DNA of 64,000 nt, taken from the NCBI RefSeq assembly GCF_014696435.1, contig NZ_JACJQG010000050.1:1-64000 (forward strand). Direction: 5' to 3'. This document shows positions 54,366 through 64,000 of this stretch, one piece after another. Below the pieces are notes generated by a model. The model was not told the DNA's origin and did no database searches. It worked only from the letters and a program-made list of their open reading frames with translations. Position numbers and translations under genes: made by a program. Every line of letters begins with the position of its first letter. The stretch's first letter is position 1. This DNA comes from Calothrix anomala FACHB-343. Lineage in GTDB: Bacteria > Cyanobacteriota > Cyanobacteriia > Cyanobacteriales > Nostocaceae.

Positions 54366-54834
54366 ACTGAATTCCAAACCAACCGCCAGTATCACCACCA
54401 GCCCAACCGCCAGAACGTGCAGCCGGAAATGTTTGATTACAAAGGGTTTTGAATTTTTTAGCCGCACTAATATCTTTACCTTCATAACCGTGGGGATGAA
54501 ATATCCGCCCAATGTATCGCCCTTTTACACGGATTTGACCCATGACATAGATTCCGTCACCAACAGAATAAATACTGCCGGCTTCATTGCGAGAATAGCA
54601 AGCAATATAACCACCATCTCGCTTCATATATTTGTTAATGGTGGGCAAAATTTTCTCTCTATATCCTGGTGCTGGTCGGTTGATAACGCCGCCTTCAGCG
54701 CTGACATACACTCTAAAGTCTTCTGGTAAAAGATAGTCTGTCATTTGAGATGCTACTGTTTGACAAAATACTGAAAGTAACACTGTAGCATTTGTCATTA
54801 TTAAGAAAGTCTTAGTAAATTTCATTCTTTTCAT
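54364..54834 (-). CDS. Secreted protein, unknown function
   Basis: A 156-aa protein with a signal peptide (MKRMKFTKTFLIMTNATVLL, cleavage about VASQ). The mature part includes EDFRVYVSAEGGVINRPAPG, YREKILPTINKYMKRDGGYI and a glycine/tryptophan-rich end GGWAGGDTGGWFGIQ. Two cysteines (ACYSRN, TLCNQTF) may pair. I recognise no family. Its stop codon overlaps the T-run of the efflux operon terminator. Confidence 0.7.
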   Translation of the reverse strand: MKRMKFTKTFLIMTNATVLLSVFCQTVASQMTDYLLPEDFRVYVSAEGGVINRPAPGYREKILPTINKYMKRDGGYIACYSRNEAGSIYSVGDGIYVMGQIRVKGRYIGRIFHPHGYEGKDISAAKKFKTLCNQTFPAARSGGWAGGDTGGWFGIQ

Positions 54835-54839
54835 ATAAA

Positions 54840-55621
54840 TATTTAGATTATCTATTTTGTCAATACTTTAACAGTGTTTGTCCTGCTATGGATAAATATG
54901 TAGCAATTAAATAACATCGCATATTTACTATTAACAAAGTATTTATTAATGCGCCATAGAGGTATTACCTAAAAAGACTTAATCTTTTATGCCATCTACC
55001 TTATTTTTGCCTTAACCTAATAAAAAAATTTTATTCAGACTATTTTAGTTGTGTATATTTTAACTATTTGTTTGAGCTAACTTATTTTTTTCTTAATCTT
55101 GCCGGGGAAATATGACTGGTACTAGTTTAGTTAGTCTCTACTTACATAACATCCTTAAAAAAATTAGTAAAAAACTCATAATGATGTAGGTTAAAAATTT
55201 TTAATCTATTAATAAGTTTTTTTACAAAATTTAGAGAATTGTTATGTAGATACATTTGAATTTGAAGTTTTAGCCTTCTGTTCTAGAAACTAACTATTAA
55301 TATCGTTACAATCACTTAGATCATCAGGGAGCGTTGCAGTTTGTTTAATGTATTCTTCAAAAACTCAAAATTGGCATTAAACCTAACAGCAATGTGTAAA
55401 TTATGTTCAAATGCGCGATCGCACCTTAACTCTGGTTTCTAGATTGAGAAAGGTTTTCATGATTTATCAAGTAATTCTCAGCTAACTGAACTAACTAGTA
55501 AAAGTTGTATCCAACTACTCAGTTATATTGCTGTAGACAAAAATTAGTTGGCTTTTTTGACTACTGCTAGAAAACTGTTTGCTTAACAAATATTGCTAAT
55601 CACAATTGAGGGAATTTTGGC
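54840..55621. other. Long AT-rich leader region of the giant phosphatase gene
   Basis: 780 bp without a gene. It carries candidate Pho-box half-sites (separate entry). A GAGGGAATTTTGGC ribosome site immediately precedes the ATG at 55622. No dispersed repeats of the types above are seen here, in contrast to most gaps. Confidence 0.5.
54978..55018 (+). promoter_or_regulatory. Candidate Pho box
   Basis: CTTAATCT (54978), CTTATTTT (55000) and CTTAACCT (55011) lie on the same 11-bp register, with one poor position at 54989. A further pair CTTATTTT (55081) / CTTAATCT (55092) is again 11 bp apart. The cyanobacterial PhoB box is three (T/C)TTAA(C/T)(C/T)(T/A) units with 3-bp spacers. Distance to the ATG is about 600 bp, which weakens the case. 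Confidence 0.35.
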
Positions 55622-58600
55622 ATGGCTAATACACCATTCGATACAAATCAGCCTGCACAGGTAAAGGGTTTAGGCGGTTATACTGTTAACCCTATATTTA
55701 CTGTGGGTGAAAAAATAGATGATTATGCGCCACCGGGAATTCTCGATGGTACAGGTGCTTTTAAACTCAATGACACCACTGTGAGATTGTTAGTTAACCA
55801 CGAAATAGCTAACAATGTCGGCTATAATTACACCCTCAAAAGTGGGGCTTCTCTTCCTGGTGCTAGAATTAGCTATTTTGATATTGATAAGCGTACTTTA
55901 AAAATAGTTGATTCTGGTTTAGCTTTTGACACAATTTACAACCGCGCTGGTGAAGTTGTCGATGCGGCTTCTGACTTAGAATTTGCTGGACTTAATCGTT
56001 TTTGTTCGGCAAATTTGATGGAAGCTAACCACTTTGGCGCGGGGATTGGATTTAGCGATCGCATTTATTTTACAGGCGAAGAAACCGATGGTGGTACACA
56101 GTTTGCCCTAGATACTACCACTAATCAACTCTGGGCTGTACCTTGGATGGGTCGTGCTGCTTGGGAAAGTGTGACTGAGATTAACACAGGTAGCACTGAT
56201 AAAGTAGCTTTATTAATCGGTGACGATCGCGGCCCAGCTCCTTTAATTTTATATGTTGGTGACAAAAACGCTAAGGGTGACGGTAGTTTCCTCGATCGCA
56301 ATGGCTTGGCGCAAGGAAAGCTTTACGTTTGGGTAGCTGACGATCCCACAGATAACTCTGATTCTATTGAACTAGATGCTAGAGATTTCCAAGGTAGTGG
56401 TAACAGTCGCGCTGGTAAGTTTGTCGAGATTCAGCACTATCGCCCTGACTTAGCCGGTACAGCTGTAGATGGTACAGATGCCGATACTAGCATTCAAAAT
56501 GAATTGGGTTATGATGCCCAAGGTTTTGCTACCCAAGCCCAACAAGATGCTTTAGCTAATGAAGTTAAAGCTTTCTTGTTCTCTCGTCCTGAAGATGTCG
56601 CCACCAACCCAGCAGATGGTACACAAGCTGTATTAGCTTCTACTGGTCGCACCGGTTTGTTTGATAATGCTGATACCTGGGGTACAACTTACAAAATTGA
56701 TGTTGATTTCAGCAGCAATCAAATCACAGCTAGCCTCAACATTCTCTACGACGGTAATGACGAGGGTAACAAAGATTTTGGGTTACGCAGCCCTGATAAC
56801 CTAGATTGGGCTGATGATGGTAAAATCTATATTCAAGAAGACCGCGCCATCGGTGCTGACCTGTTTGGTGCTACCTCTAAAGAAGAAGCTTCTATCTGGC
56901 GCATCGATCCCAGCGCTACTAACCCAGAAACCACAGCAACCCGCATAGCACAAATCGATCGCACGGCTGTACCCTCCGGTCAAACTGACTCTAGCCCTAC
57001 AGATCTAGGTAACTGGGAATCTTCTGGTATCCTCGATGTTTCCCAGCTGTTTGACTACGATCCCGGCGAACTGCTACTGTTTAATGTCCAAGCACACAGC
57101 ATTCGGGATGGCTCAATTATTACTGTTCCTGGTATTGATACCGATGGCGATGGGACTGTTGAACGCACAGATAACTTAGTAGAAGGTGGTCAACTCGGTT
57201 TCCTGATTGCGCCGAATGCTGTTCCTAAAGTTGAGTTAGTTGGCTTTGCTTCTCTTCCGGCTGATACCTATGGTGAGGGGCCTGCATCTGGTGAAGGAAT
57301 TTCCGCCAATGGTAGAACCGGGCCTTTCCCCGGACAACCAATACAAGGTTTCAGTGGTGTCCAATTTGCTAACAGTAATTCTTTCTATTTCCTCTCAGAT
57401 AATGGTTACGGTAGCAAAAATAATAGTGCTGATTTTCTGCTACGTATCCAACGTTTAGATCCCAATTTCAAGGGAACAGAAAATGGTGATGGTACTGTCA
57501 AAGTTTTAGACTATATTCAACTATCTGACCCAGATAAAAAGGTTCCTTTCAAAATTACTAATGAAGGAACTAGTGAAAGATTCCTCACCGGTGCAGACTT
57601 TGATGTTGAATCTTTAATTGTTGATAAAGACGGTAGCTTCTGGATTGGGGATGAGTTTGGCCCCTATCTGTTACATTTCGATCGCACTGGTAAATTATTA
57701 GAAGCTCCCATCGCCACACCAGACGAATTCAAGACTTTAGACGGTAAAGCACCGAAAGTTCTTGGTCATAGAGGTGCAAGCGGCTTTCGTCCAGAGCATA
57801 CCATCGAAGCTTATAAACTAGCAATTGAGCAAGGTGCAGATTTTATTGAGCCTGACTTGGTAGTTACCAAAGATGGTGTATTGATTGCTCGTCATGAACC
57901 TGCTTTAGCGATTTTAAATGCTGATGGCAGTTTAAATACTAGCAATACAACCACAAATGTAGCTGAGATTGCCAAATTTAGCGATCGCAAAAAAACAGTC
58001 AATTTGGACGGAACCACAGTTACAGGATGGTTTGCTGAAGATTTCACCTTAGCGGAAATCAAAGAACTACGCGCCATTGAACGTTTATCTTTCCGCGATC
58101 AATCCTACAACGGTCAATTTGAAATTCCGACTTTAACGGAAATCATTGATTTAGTTAAGGATGTGGAAGCGCAGACAGGTAAAAAGATTGGTATCTACCC
58201 AGAAACCAAGCATCCCACCTATACTGCTAGCGAAGCTACTTATGTAGGGACTGACACCAAGATTAACCGCAGTTTGGGTCAGATACTCATCGATACCCTC
58301 AAAGCTGAAAACTTCACCGATCCTAGTCGCATTTTCATCCAATCCTTTGAAGTCGGGAACCTGAAGGAACTGCATGATATCATCATGCCTGCTGCTGGTG
58401 TAGATATCCCACTGGTACAACTTTTTGATGCTGATGGCATTGACATTAACGGTAAACTGATTGAAAATCAGCCATACGATTTCCAAGTTAGTGGTGACGA
58501 ACGCACCTATGGCGATTTACGCACCCCAGAAGGTTTGGCGGAAATTGCTAAATATGCTGATGGTATTGGCCCTTGGAAACGCATGATTGTCAGTGTCAAA

Positions 58601-60307
58601 GGAACTGATGCTAATAATGATGGTAAAGCAGATGATGTGAATCAGGATGGTACAGTTAATGATGCTGACAGAACAACTTTACCACCGACAACCTTAATCC
58701 AAGATGCTCATGCAGCAGGTTTACAGGTTCACCCCTACACCTTCCGTGATGAAGATTTATACCTCGCAGCCGATTACAAAGGTAATCCAGAACTAGAGTT
58801 TCAGCAGTTCATTCAATTGGGTGTTGATGCATTCTTTACAGACTTCCCAATTACAGGAGATAAAGTCAGAGATTTACTGAGCGAACCTGAGAATAATTTG
58901 GTACGTTCTCCCCAAAACCCTGATGTGCTTGCTGGTAAAGCATTTGCGAACTTAGGCGGCTCGAAAGGCTTTGAAGGCGGGACAATCAACGCCAGCAAAA
59001 CCAAGCTGTATATGCTGTTGGAAGGTACAGTTAATGGCGATCGCCCTGGTGATTTACGGATTAATGAATTTGACATTGCTAATCGTGAATACACTGACAA
59101 GAAGCTGTACTACAAACTAGATAATCCCGCAAATGCGATCGGCGATTTCACCGTTGTGAATGACAATGAATACCTGGTTGTTGAAAGAGATGGCGGTCAA
59201 GGAGCCACAGCTAAATTCAAGCGCGTCTATAAAGTAGACTTGTCAAAGACTGATGCTAAAGGCTATGTGGAAAAGATAGAAATTGCCGATTTGTTGAATA
59301 TCCAAGACCCCAATGACTTAAATGGTGATGGTAAGACAACTTTTGATTTCCCCTTTGTCACCATTGAAAATGTCTTAGTGATTGACAAAGATACCATTTT
59401 GGTAGCTAACGACAACAACTATCCTTTCTCCACCGGTCGTCCAGGGAACGATCCGCAAAATCCCCAAATCGACAACAACGAAATTCTGCTGCTGAAGTTA
59501 GAGAAACCCCTAAACCTTGCGCCTGGTGTCGGTCAACCCTCAGCACTAGATATCAATTTTGGTTCTACTTCCAGCGATGATATTACCACTCAGCCAAATC
59601 AAACCGTATTTACAGGCGATGGCGCAGATACGGTAGATGCTAACAAAGGTAATACAGTGCAGACCGGTAAGGGTGATGACACTGTATTAGCGGGTAGTGA
59701 CTCTGCTGTGGCGACTGGCGAGGGTAGCGATCAAGTGGTAATTGGTGCTAATGGTTCTGTTAGCAATACTAATGTTGATGCTGGCGCAGGTAACGATGAA
59801 ATCACCGTAGTTGAAGCAAGTGGTAGTAATAACCTGTTTGGTGGTGCAGGTTCTGATACTTTGCAAGTAGTTGAAGGTTCTCGTCAATTCTTGTTTGGTG
59901 GTTCCGGTAACGATACCATCACGAGTAACGGTAGCAACAACCGACTCTACGGTGGTTCCGGCGATGACAAACTCTTCTCCAACACCAATGACATCTTAGT
60001 GGGTGGTGATGGTGATGATGTGTTATTTGCTGCTTCTGGTGGTGGTAATCGCTTGACTGGTAGCGCTGGTGCTGACCAATTCTGGATTGCTAATGGTAGT
60101 CTTCCTACTAGCAAAAATATCGTCACTGACTTTACATCAGGAGTTGATGTAATTGGATTAGGTGGTATTGGAGTAACTCAGTTTAGTGACTTGACCCTCT
60201 TACAACAAGGTAGCGATACCTCAGTGAAAATTGGCAATACAGAGGTAGTTTCATTATTAGGAATTACCGCTAGCAGCCTAATTGATAATAATTTTGTTTT
60301 TGCATAG
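55622..60307 (+). CDS. Giant secreted PhoX/phytase-like/GDPD fusion with RTX-type C-terminus
   Basis: A 1561-aa protein. Residues 1 to about 525 are a DUF839/PhoX-like propeller ([24 protein letters not shown]). About 540-705 is the first half of an esterase-like phytase domain ([31 protein letters not shown]). About 710-1090 is a complete GDPD with H716 ([13 protein letters not shown]), E743/D745 and H758. About 1095-1285 is the second half of the phytase domain ([19 protein letters not shown]). About 1310-1530 holds RTX-like GGxGxD repeats ([36 protein letters not shown]). No signal peptide; RTX repeats imply type I secretion. It probably liberates phosphate from several organic phosphoesters outside the cell. 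Confidence 0.9.
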   Translation: MANTPFDTNQPAQVKGLGGYTVNPIFTVGEKIDDYAPPGILDGTGAFKLNDTTVRLLVNHEIANNVGYNYTLKSGASLPGARISYFDIDKRTLKIVDSGLAFDTIYNRAGEVVDAASDLEFAGLNRFCSANLMEANHFGAGIGFSDRIYFTGEETDGGTQFALDTTTNQLWAVPWMGRAAWESVTEINTGSTDKVALLIGDDRGPAPLILYVGDKNAKGDGSFLDRNGLAQGKLYVWVADDPTDNSDSIELDARDFQGSGNSRAGKFVEIQHYRPDLAGTAVDGTDADTSIQNELGYDAQGFATQAQQDALANEVKAFLFSRPEDVATNPADGTQAVLASTGRTGLFDNADTWGTTYKIDVDFSSNQITASLNILYDGNDEGNKDFGLRSPDNLDWADDGKIYIQEDRAIGADLFGATSKEEASIWRIDPSATNPETTATRIAQIDRTAVPSGQTDSSPTDLGNWESSGILDVSQLFDYDPGELLLFNVQAHSIRDGSIITVPGIDTDGDGTVERTDNLVEGGQLGFLIAPNAVPKVELVGFASLPADTYGEGPASGEGISANGRTGPFPGQPIQGFSGVQFANSNSFYFLSDNGYGSKNNSADFLLRIQRLDPNFKGTENGDGTVKVLDYIQLSDPDKKVPFKITNEGTSERFLTGADFDVESLIVDKDGSFWIGDEFGPYLLHFDRTGKLLEAPIATPDEFKTLDGKAPKVLGHRGASGFRPEHTIEAYKLAIEQGADFIEPDLVVTKDGVLIARHEPALAILNADGSLNTSNTTTNVAEIAKFSDRKKTVNLDGTTVTGWFAEDFTLAEIKELRAIERLSFRDQSYNGQFEIPTLTEIIDLVKDVEAQTGKKIGIYPETKHPTYTASEATYVGTDTKINRSLGQILIDTLKAENFTDPSRIFIQSFEVGNLKELHDIIMPAAGVDIPLVQLFDADGIDINGKLIENQPYDFQVSGDERTYGDLRTPEGLAEIAKYADGIGPWKRMIVSVKGTDANNDGKADDVNQDGTVNDADRTTLPPTTLIQDAHAAGLQVHPYTFRDEDLYLAADYKGNPELEFQQFIQLGVDAFFTDFPITGDKVRDLLSEPENNLVRSPQNPDVLAGKAFANLGGSKGFEGGTINASKTKLYMLLEGTVNGDRPGDLRINEFDIANREYTDKKLYYKLDNPANAIGDFTVVNDNEYLVVERDGGQGATAKFKRVYKVDLSKTDAKGYVEKIEIADLLNIQDPNDLNGDGKTTFDFPFVTIENVLVIDKDTILVANDNNYPFSTGRPGNDPQNPQIDNNEILLLKLEKPLNLAPGVGQPSALDINFGSTSSDDITTQPNQTVFTGDGADTVDANKGNTVQTGKGDDTVLAGSDSAVATGEGSDQVVIGANGSVSNTNVDAGAGNDEITVVEASGSNNLFGGAGSDTLQVVEGSRQFLFGGSGNDTITSNGSNNRLYGGSGDDKLFSNTNDILVGGDGDDVLFAASGGGNRLTGSAGADQFWIANGSLPTSKNIVTDFTSGVDVIGLGGIGVTQFSDLTLLQQGSDTSVKIGNTEVVSLLGITASSLIDNNFVFA

Positions 60308-60372
60308 AATTTTGCTGAAATTTAATCAACAAAATTAGTTAGAATTTGTTTAGGCTGTACTAATTGTCTTAT

Positions 60373-60401
60373 GTGAGGGAGTAACTATCCCTCACTTTTT
60401 T
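60373..60401 (+). terminator. Rho-independent terminator
   Basis: GTGAGGGA (60373-60380) pairs with TCCCTCAC (60388-60395), then TTTTTT. It lies 66 bp after the stop of the fusion phosphatase gene. Confidence 0.85.
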
Positions 60402-60426
60402 ATGGCGCTTGGATTGTCAGTTGTCA

Positions 60427-60524
60427 TATCAATTTAAATAATGTTTGCGACACATCAATATATTCTAGAGGGCATGGCATTGCCATGCACCTACCATCTA
60501 TATTATTGTTGTTTCAAATTGGTA
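60427..60524. repeat. MITE-like element, reverse copy
   Basis: TATCAATTT ... AAATTGGTA ends with GGGCATGGCATTGCCATGC core. It is the reverse complement of the 40402-40499 element with few changes, including the ACACATCAATATATTCTAGA stretch. Confidence 0.85.
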
Positions 60525-61165
60525 GCAGTTATTATTTCTAGATTATTTGATATATAAAACCTTGGTAAATGTAAATTTTATCTTTTGTTAAATAGCTCTT
60601 AATATTCATGTAAGCCATTGCCCACCTGTGTCAACTTACAGCAGTTTTCACCTATTTAAACCACATCTGTTGTATTACATAAAATTAAGTTCTCTACTCA
60701 AAACTAAGGTACTAAAATTAGTGCCTTAATTCTGGAAACTAGAGATTTTGGAATTATTAATTAAGTTAATTCTCAATTCTGACTCAACTGAGATTTTCAC
60801 ATCATCATAATGATGTCATTATCAAAGTTAATTTGAGCCTAGCTTAGTGCTTTGTTTTATTAATTTTGCTGCTTTCCTAAATCCCCTACTTCTTTAAGAA
60901 GTCGGATATACGATCGCCACCAACTCCTCACTAAAATCACAATAAATAGTTCATTTTAATCATTACATAAACTTATGTTAATGTTTGTCACATAAATATA
61001 TATTCATGATGTTTTATGCATTGACCAGCAGATTATATGAAGTTTAACGTGCCATTAATTAACAGTTATTAGCTGTACAAAAGACAAGACTTAATTAAAT
61101 ATATGCAGTTTTGATTAACTAATTGCTCAATTTATCAGTAATAACTTAAATCTGGAGAACAACAA
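60525..61165. other. AT-rich upstream region of phoX-like gene
   Basis: 640 bp without a gene; contains a candidate Pho box at 61043-61072 (separate entry) and the ribosome site GGAGAA before the ATG at 61166. Confidence 0.45.
61043..61072 (+). promoter_or_regulatory. Candidate Pho box upstream of phoX-like gene
   Basis: TTTAACGT (61043), ATTAATTA (61054) and GTTATTAG (61065) are 11 bp apart. The first two match the (T/C)TTAA(C/T)(C/T)(T/A) unit at 7 of 8 positions, the third poorly. It stands about 100 bp before the ATG, a suitable distance. Confidence 0.35.
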
Positions 61166-63325
61166 ATGAAAGGACGCTTTCACCCAAAAAACAATGTCAG
61201 TCTCAACCCCTCTGCTAACGAATCAATTCGTGATGTCATCGATAGGATGAGTGTCAGCCGTCGGCGCTTCCTCATCACAGCCGCCAGCACAGCCGCCTTA
61301 ACCGTCGTCGGCGATATATCTATTGGTGGCTTAATCCAAACCGTCGAAGCCTCGGACATTCGCAAAAGTAAAGGATTTGCTGGTATTGGTTTCAAGAGTA
61401 TTCCACCAAATCTGCGTGTCGGTGACAGGTTAAAAAATGATCTAGTCAGTGTTCCTGCTGGTTACACAGCTAAAGTACTCGTAGCTTGGGGAGATCCTAT
61501 CGCTTCTGGCGGCCCGACTTGGCTAGCTAATGCTTCCCAAGATGCAGCCGCACAGGAAAAACAGTTTGGGATGCACGCCGATGGTATGCACTACTTCCCC
61601 CTCTCTCCAGGAAACGTTGTAGGTCGTGCAGTCAGTTCACAAGCCAGATCCTTACGAGGCTTTATCAACCAACCAATTAATAATGGTTTGTTGTGTGTCA
61701 ACCATGAGTACACCCAAGAATCAATTCTCCATAGTGACGGTCTAGATCCAGTTTCAATTGCTAAGGTACGCAAGTCTCAGGCAGCGCATGGTGTATCGGT
61801 TGTAGAAATTTCTAAGCAAGGTAAGGAATGGAAATACAATCCCAATTCACCCTATGGTCGCCGTATCACAGCTAACACCGAAATGCGAATTTCTGGCCCT
61901 GCGGCTGGCGATCCACTTTTGAAATCGAAGAAGTTTGATATTAGACCTGATGGTTCTGTTGACACCGGCAGATTTAACGACGGTTACACCGCCTACGGCA
62001 CAGTTAACAACTGCGCCAACGGTTACACACCTTGGGGTACTTATTTAACCTGTGAAGAGAATTGGAATGGCTATTTCGGAAACAATGGAGAGGCGTTAGT
62101 TTCTACTCCCGGAATCCCAGACGCGGAGGTTCTTGCAGGACAGAATCGTTACGGTCTTTCCGCCTCTGGTGCTGGCTATAAATGGCATCAAGCCGATCCA
62201 CGTTTCAACAACCGCACTAACCCCCTCGAATCCCATTCATTTGGCTGGGTAGTAGAAATTGATCCTTACGATCCACAAAGCAAACCAGTTAAGCGTACTG
62301 CCTTGGGTAGATTCAAGCATGAAAGCGCTCAGGTTGTGGTCGATGACAGAAATAATGTGGCTTTTTATATGGGAGACGACGAACGCAACGAATATATCTA
62401 TAAGTTCGTTTGTTCCCAGCGTTTGAATCCGGGAAATCGTAATGCTAACCGCGATTTACTTGACAATGGGGTGTTATACGTTGCCAAGTTTAACGATAAC
62501 GGTACTGGCCAATGGATTCCTTTAGTGCATGGTCAAAGAGGTCTGACAGCCGAAAATGGTTTTAAAAACCAAGCTGAAGTCCTGGTCAAGACTCGTCAGG
62601 CGGCGGATCGGGTTGGTGCAACCATGATGGATAGACCAGAATGGACAGCAGTACGTCCTCGCATTGGCGGTTATAAAGAGATTGAAGTTTACTGCACATT
62701 GACCAACAATAACCGTCGGGGTACAACTCCAGTCTCCATCAACAATGCCGATGGTTCAACAGGAGCAGGTAGTGCGCGTCCTCCTGTAAATGCAGCTAAC
62801 CCCCGTCCTGACAACCGTTTTGGTCACATCATTCGTTGGCGTGAAGATGGACGCACCGTCACAACAACAACTTTTACATGGGATATTTTCTTAGAAGCTG
62901 GTGATAAAACTCGGACAGAATCAAATCTTCAAGGAAATATTAAAGGCGATGACTTAAGTTCGCCAGATGGTTTGTGGTTTGATGACTTCGGTCGCTTATG
63001 GATTCAGACCGACCACGCAGGTGATGGTACTGGTGATTTGGTAAATATTGGTAGCAATACGATGTCTTGTGCTGACCCCAACACCAAACAGGTTAGACGC
63101 TTCTTAACCAGTCCTACAGATTGTGAAGTCACAGGTATAACTACCACCCCTGACGGAAAAGCGATGTTTATTAATATTCAGCATCCAGGTGATAGCGGCG
63201 ATACCTTAAACCCCACCAAGACTAGTAATTGGCCGGCTAGTCAAGGTTATGGCCCATCCGGTCGCCCACGTTCTGCAACTGTGGTGATTACTCGCATTGA
63301 TGGTGGTGTGATTGGTGGACTGTAA
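61166..63325 (+). CDS. PhoX-family alkaline phosphatase (DUF839), Tat-exported
   Basis: A 719-aa protein. A long n-region is followed by a twin-arginine signal SRRRFLITAASTAALTVVGD (about residues 31-50), fitting export of a folded, cofactor-bearing enzyme. The PhoX domain fills the rest: LLCVNHEYTQE, TPWGTYLTCEENWNGYFG, GRFKHESAQVVVDDRNNVAF, SSPDGLWFDDFGRLWIQTD. PhoX enzymes are Ca/Fe-dependent phosphomonoesterases induced by phosphate starvation. Clean GGAGAA site 9 bp before ATG. It is the second PhoX-type gene in tandem with the giant fusion, though separated by a terminator and its own leader. Confidence 0.93.
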   Translation: MKGRFHPKNNVSLNPSANESIRDVIDRMSVSRRRFLITAASTAALTVVGDISIGGLIQTVEASDIRKSKGFAGIGFKSIPPNLRVGDRLKNDLVSVPAGYTAKVLVAWGDPIASGGPTWLANASQDAAAQEKQFGMHADGMHYFPLSPGNVVGRAVSSQARSLRGFINQPINNGLLCVNHEYTQESILHSDGLDPVSIAKVRKSQAAHGVSVVEISKQGKEWKYNPNSPYGRRITANTEMRISGPAAGDPLLKSKKFDIRPDGSVDTGRFNDGYTAYGTVNNCANGYTPWGTYLTCEENWNGYFGNNGEALVSTPGIPDAEVLAGQNRYGLSASGAGYKWHQADPRFNNRTNPLESHSFGWVVEIDPYDPQSKPVKRTALGRFKHESAQVVVDDRNNVAFYMGDDERNEYIYKFVCSQRLNPGNRNANRDLLDNGVLYVAKFNDNGTGQWIPLVHGQRGLTAENGFKNQAEVLVKTRQAADRVGATMMDRPEWTAVRPRIGGYKEIEVYCTLTNNNRRGTTPVSINNADGSTGAGSARPPVNAANPRPDNRFGHIIRWREDGRTVTTTTFTWDIFLEAGDKTRTESNLQGNIKGDDLSSPDGLWFDDFGRLWIQTDHAGDGTGDLVNIGSNTMSCADPNTKQVRRFLTSPTDCEVTGITTTPDGKAMFINIQHPGDSGDTLNPTKTSNWPASQGYGPSGRPRSATVVITRIDGGVIGGL

Positions 63326-63357
63326 CAAAAATTAGCGAAAATCCCCGTTCTATGAGT

Positions 63358-63376
63358 GGGCGGGGAAACCCCGCCC
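63358..63376. terminator. GC-rich hairpin between convergent genes
   Basis: GGGCGGGG-AAA-CCCCGCCC is a perfect 8-bp stem, followed by CCTACTAT. It is a dispersed palindrome that may terminate both the phosphatase and PEP-CTERM transcripts; no T-run. Confidence 0.5.
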
Positions 63377-63390
63377 CTACTATATTGTGA

Positions 63391-63942
63391 TTAAGCTGCA
63401 AGTTTTGTGGCTTTTTTGCGTTTCATCCACAATCCCATTAAAGTTGCGATCGCAGTTCCGCCAACAGTTAGTGGTTCGGGTACTTGATAGCTGACTGTAC
63501 CTACTTCGGTGGCGTTTACAGATTGGTTTAGGGAATAAAATCTGTTTCCACCTACATCTGGGTTATTGAGATTCTCAGATGCGATCGCAAACTTATCAGC
63601 GACAAAATAGCTTAATCCCTGAAGCGTACCATTATTAAAGGTAAGAATGGGGAAAGCATCAAAATCAAAATCATCTTTTTGTGTATAATTCTTACCCAAG
63701 TAATTAAAATTTAAGGCTAATCCGTTTTCAACTCCGATAGTTTCCAGACCTGTCTTAGTTAAACTTGAGTCATCATAGCGAAAAGAACCGAAATATCTAC
63801 CAGGATTATCTCCTGATGTTGCATTTACTTTGAATTTGTAATTAATAATTGCAGCTTGTGTTGGTTTAGCAGCAGTAATAGTTATCAAGGAAATAGCGGT
63901 TGCAATTGTTGCTACTACTAAGTTTTTAGCTGATTTCATCAA
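63391..63942 (-). CDS. PEP-CTERM sorting domain protein
   Basis: A 183-aa exported protein: signal peptide (MMKSAKNLVVATIATAISLI, cleavage after AAKPTQA), a beta-rich mature domain (INYKFKVNATSGDNPGRYFG, SFRYDDSSLT), and a C-terminal PEP-CTERM tail: VPEPLTVGG, a transmembrane stretch TAIATLMGLW, then basic MKRKKATK. PEP-CTERM proteins are processed by exosortase and placed at the surface or in the matrix. The mature domain resembles other cyanobacterial PEP-CTERM proteins, without known function. Complete in the window; 5' flank 63943-64000 is AT-rich. Confidence 0.9.
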   Translation of the reverse strand: MMKSAKNLVVATIATAISLITITAAKPTQAAIINYKFKVNATSGDNPGRYFGSFRYDDSSLTKTGLETIGVENGLALNFNYLGKNYTQKDDFDFDAFPILTFNNGTLQGLSYFVADKFAIASENLNNPDVGGNRFYSLNQSVNATEVGTVSYQVPEPLTVGGTAIATLMGLWMKRKKATKLAA

Positions 63943-64000
63943 AATAATACTCCTAAGATTTAATGCATCAGCTTTAAATTAAATATCTTAGGTTAAGAGG

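Noticed and set aside
1-64000. tRNA, rRNA or riboswitch genes
   Set aside because: No tRNA-like T-arm/anticodon arrangements, rRNA text or known riboswitch cores were recognised by eye; a covariance-model search would be needed to exclude them.
1-64000. Prophage or integrative element spanning much of the window
   Set aside because: No integrase, phage structural genes, tRNA attachment site or shift in base composition was seen; only small repeats and one degraded IS.

Overview
The window comes from a filamentous, probably heterocyst-forming cyanobacterium (order Nostocales: Nostoc, Calothrix or Tolypothrix-like). The grounds are the many GCGATCGC (HIP1) sites in and between genes, 7-bp short tandem repeats (STRRs), a XisI gene, cyanobacteria-restricted families (KGK, DUF1822, the TIGR02587/TIGR02588 pair), a cyanobacterial-type NifJ and long repeat-filled intergenic stretches. 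No rRNA, tRNA or CRISPR array was seen. It looks like ordinary chromosome with a strong accessory flavour, not phage or plasmid.

Layout. 0.4-5.3 kb: a membrane protein pair, CsbD, DUF4870, DUF1822 and a sigma-70 factor. 5.4-8.2 kb: secreted and membrane proteins of unknown function. 8.5-16.1 kb: a phosphatase-like remnant, a VWA/DUF3520 protein, a P-loop kinase-like ATPase, a 5'-truncated TnpB with a likely omega-RNA hairpin, and a CARDB-subtilisin. 16.3-18.9 kb: spp-ruvA-bioF. 19.2-21.6 kb: a PD40 propeller lipoprotein and a secreted protein. 22.5-26.2 kb: nifJ with in-frame repeat insertions. 26.8-30.4 kb: orphan XisI, a 21-bp tandem array, and a diguanylate cyclase paired with an NMT1-like binding protein. 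31.0-36.3 kb: a giant NB-ARC/alpha-solenoid NLR with a small upstream partner. 36.4-40.1 kb: ChrA, a small acidic protein, a class I amidotransferase and a TPR protein. 40.6-43.0 kb: KGK, DUF952, an AtzG-like protein and AtzE. 43.3-49.8 kb: lipoprotein, outer-membrane-barrel candidate, methyltransferase remnant and a beta-helix protein. 50.9-54.3 kb: an efflux operon (ABC ATPase, ABC permease, MarR, MFS). 55.6-63.3 kb: two PhoX-type phosphatase genes, one fused to phytase-like, GDPD and RTX regions. 63.4 kb: a PEP-CTERM protein.

Most interesting: the NLR (31030-35649) and the 149-aa protein just upstream (35815-36264) share a glycine/asparagine-rich motif of about 30 residues. It lies at the extreme C-terminus of the small protein and ahead of the NB-ARC domain in the NLR. 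This is the architecture expected of amyloid (prion-like) signalling between an NLR sensor and a cell-death effector. The two genes are bracketed by direct copies of a palindromic repeat of about 90 bp, so the pair may be a mobile or exchangeable immune cassette. Secondary points are an array of CAACGTTG palindromes at exact 21-bp spacing, a GDPD inserted into a phytase-like domain with possible Pho boxes nearby, and a diguanylate cyclase co-transcribed with a substrate-binding lipoprotein.

Several dispersed repeat families (MITE-like palindromes with ACCAATTT ends, STRRs, GGGCGGGG hairpins) fill most intergenic gaps. They also reach into genes: they supply stop codons, sit between ruvA and bioF, and have entered the nifJ reading frame.
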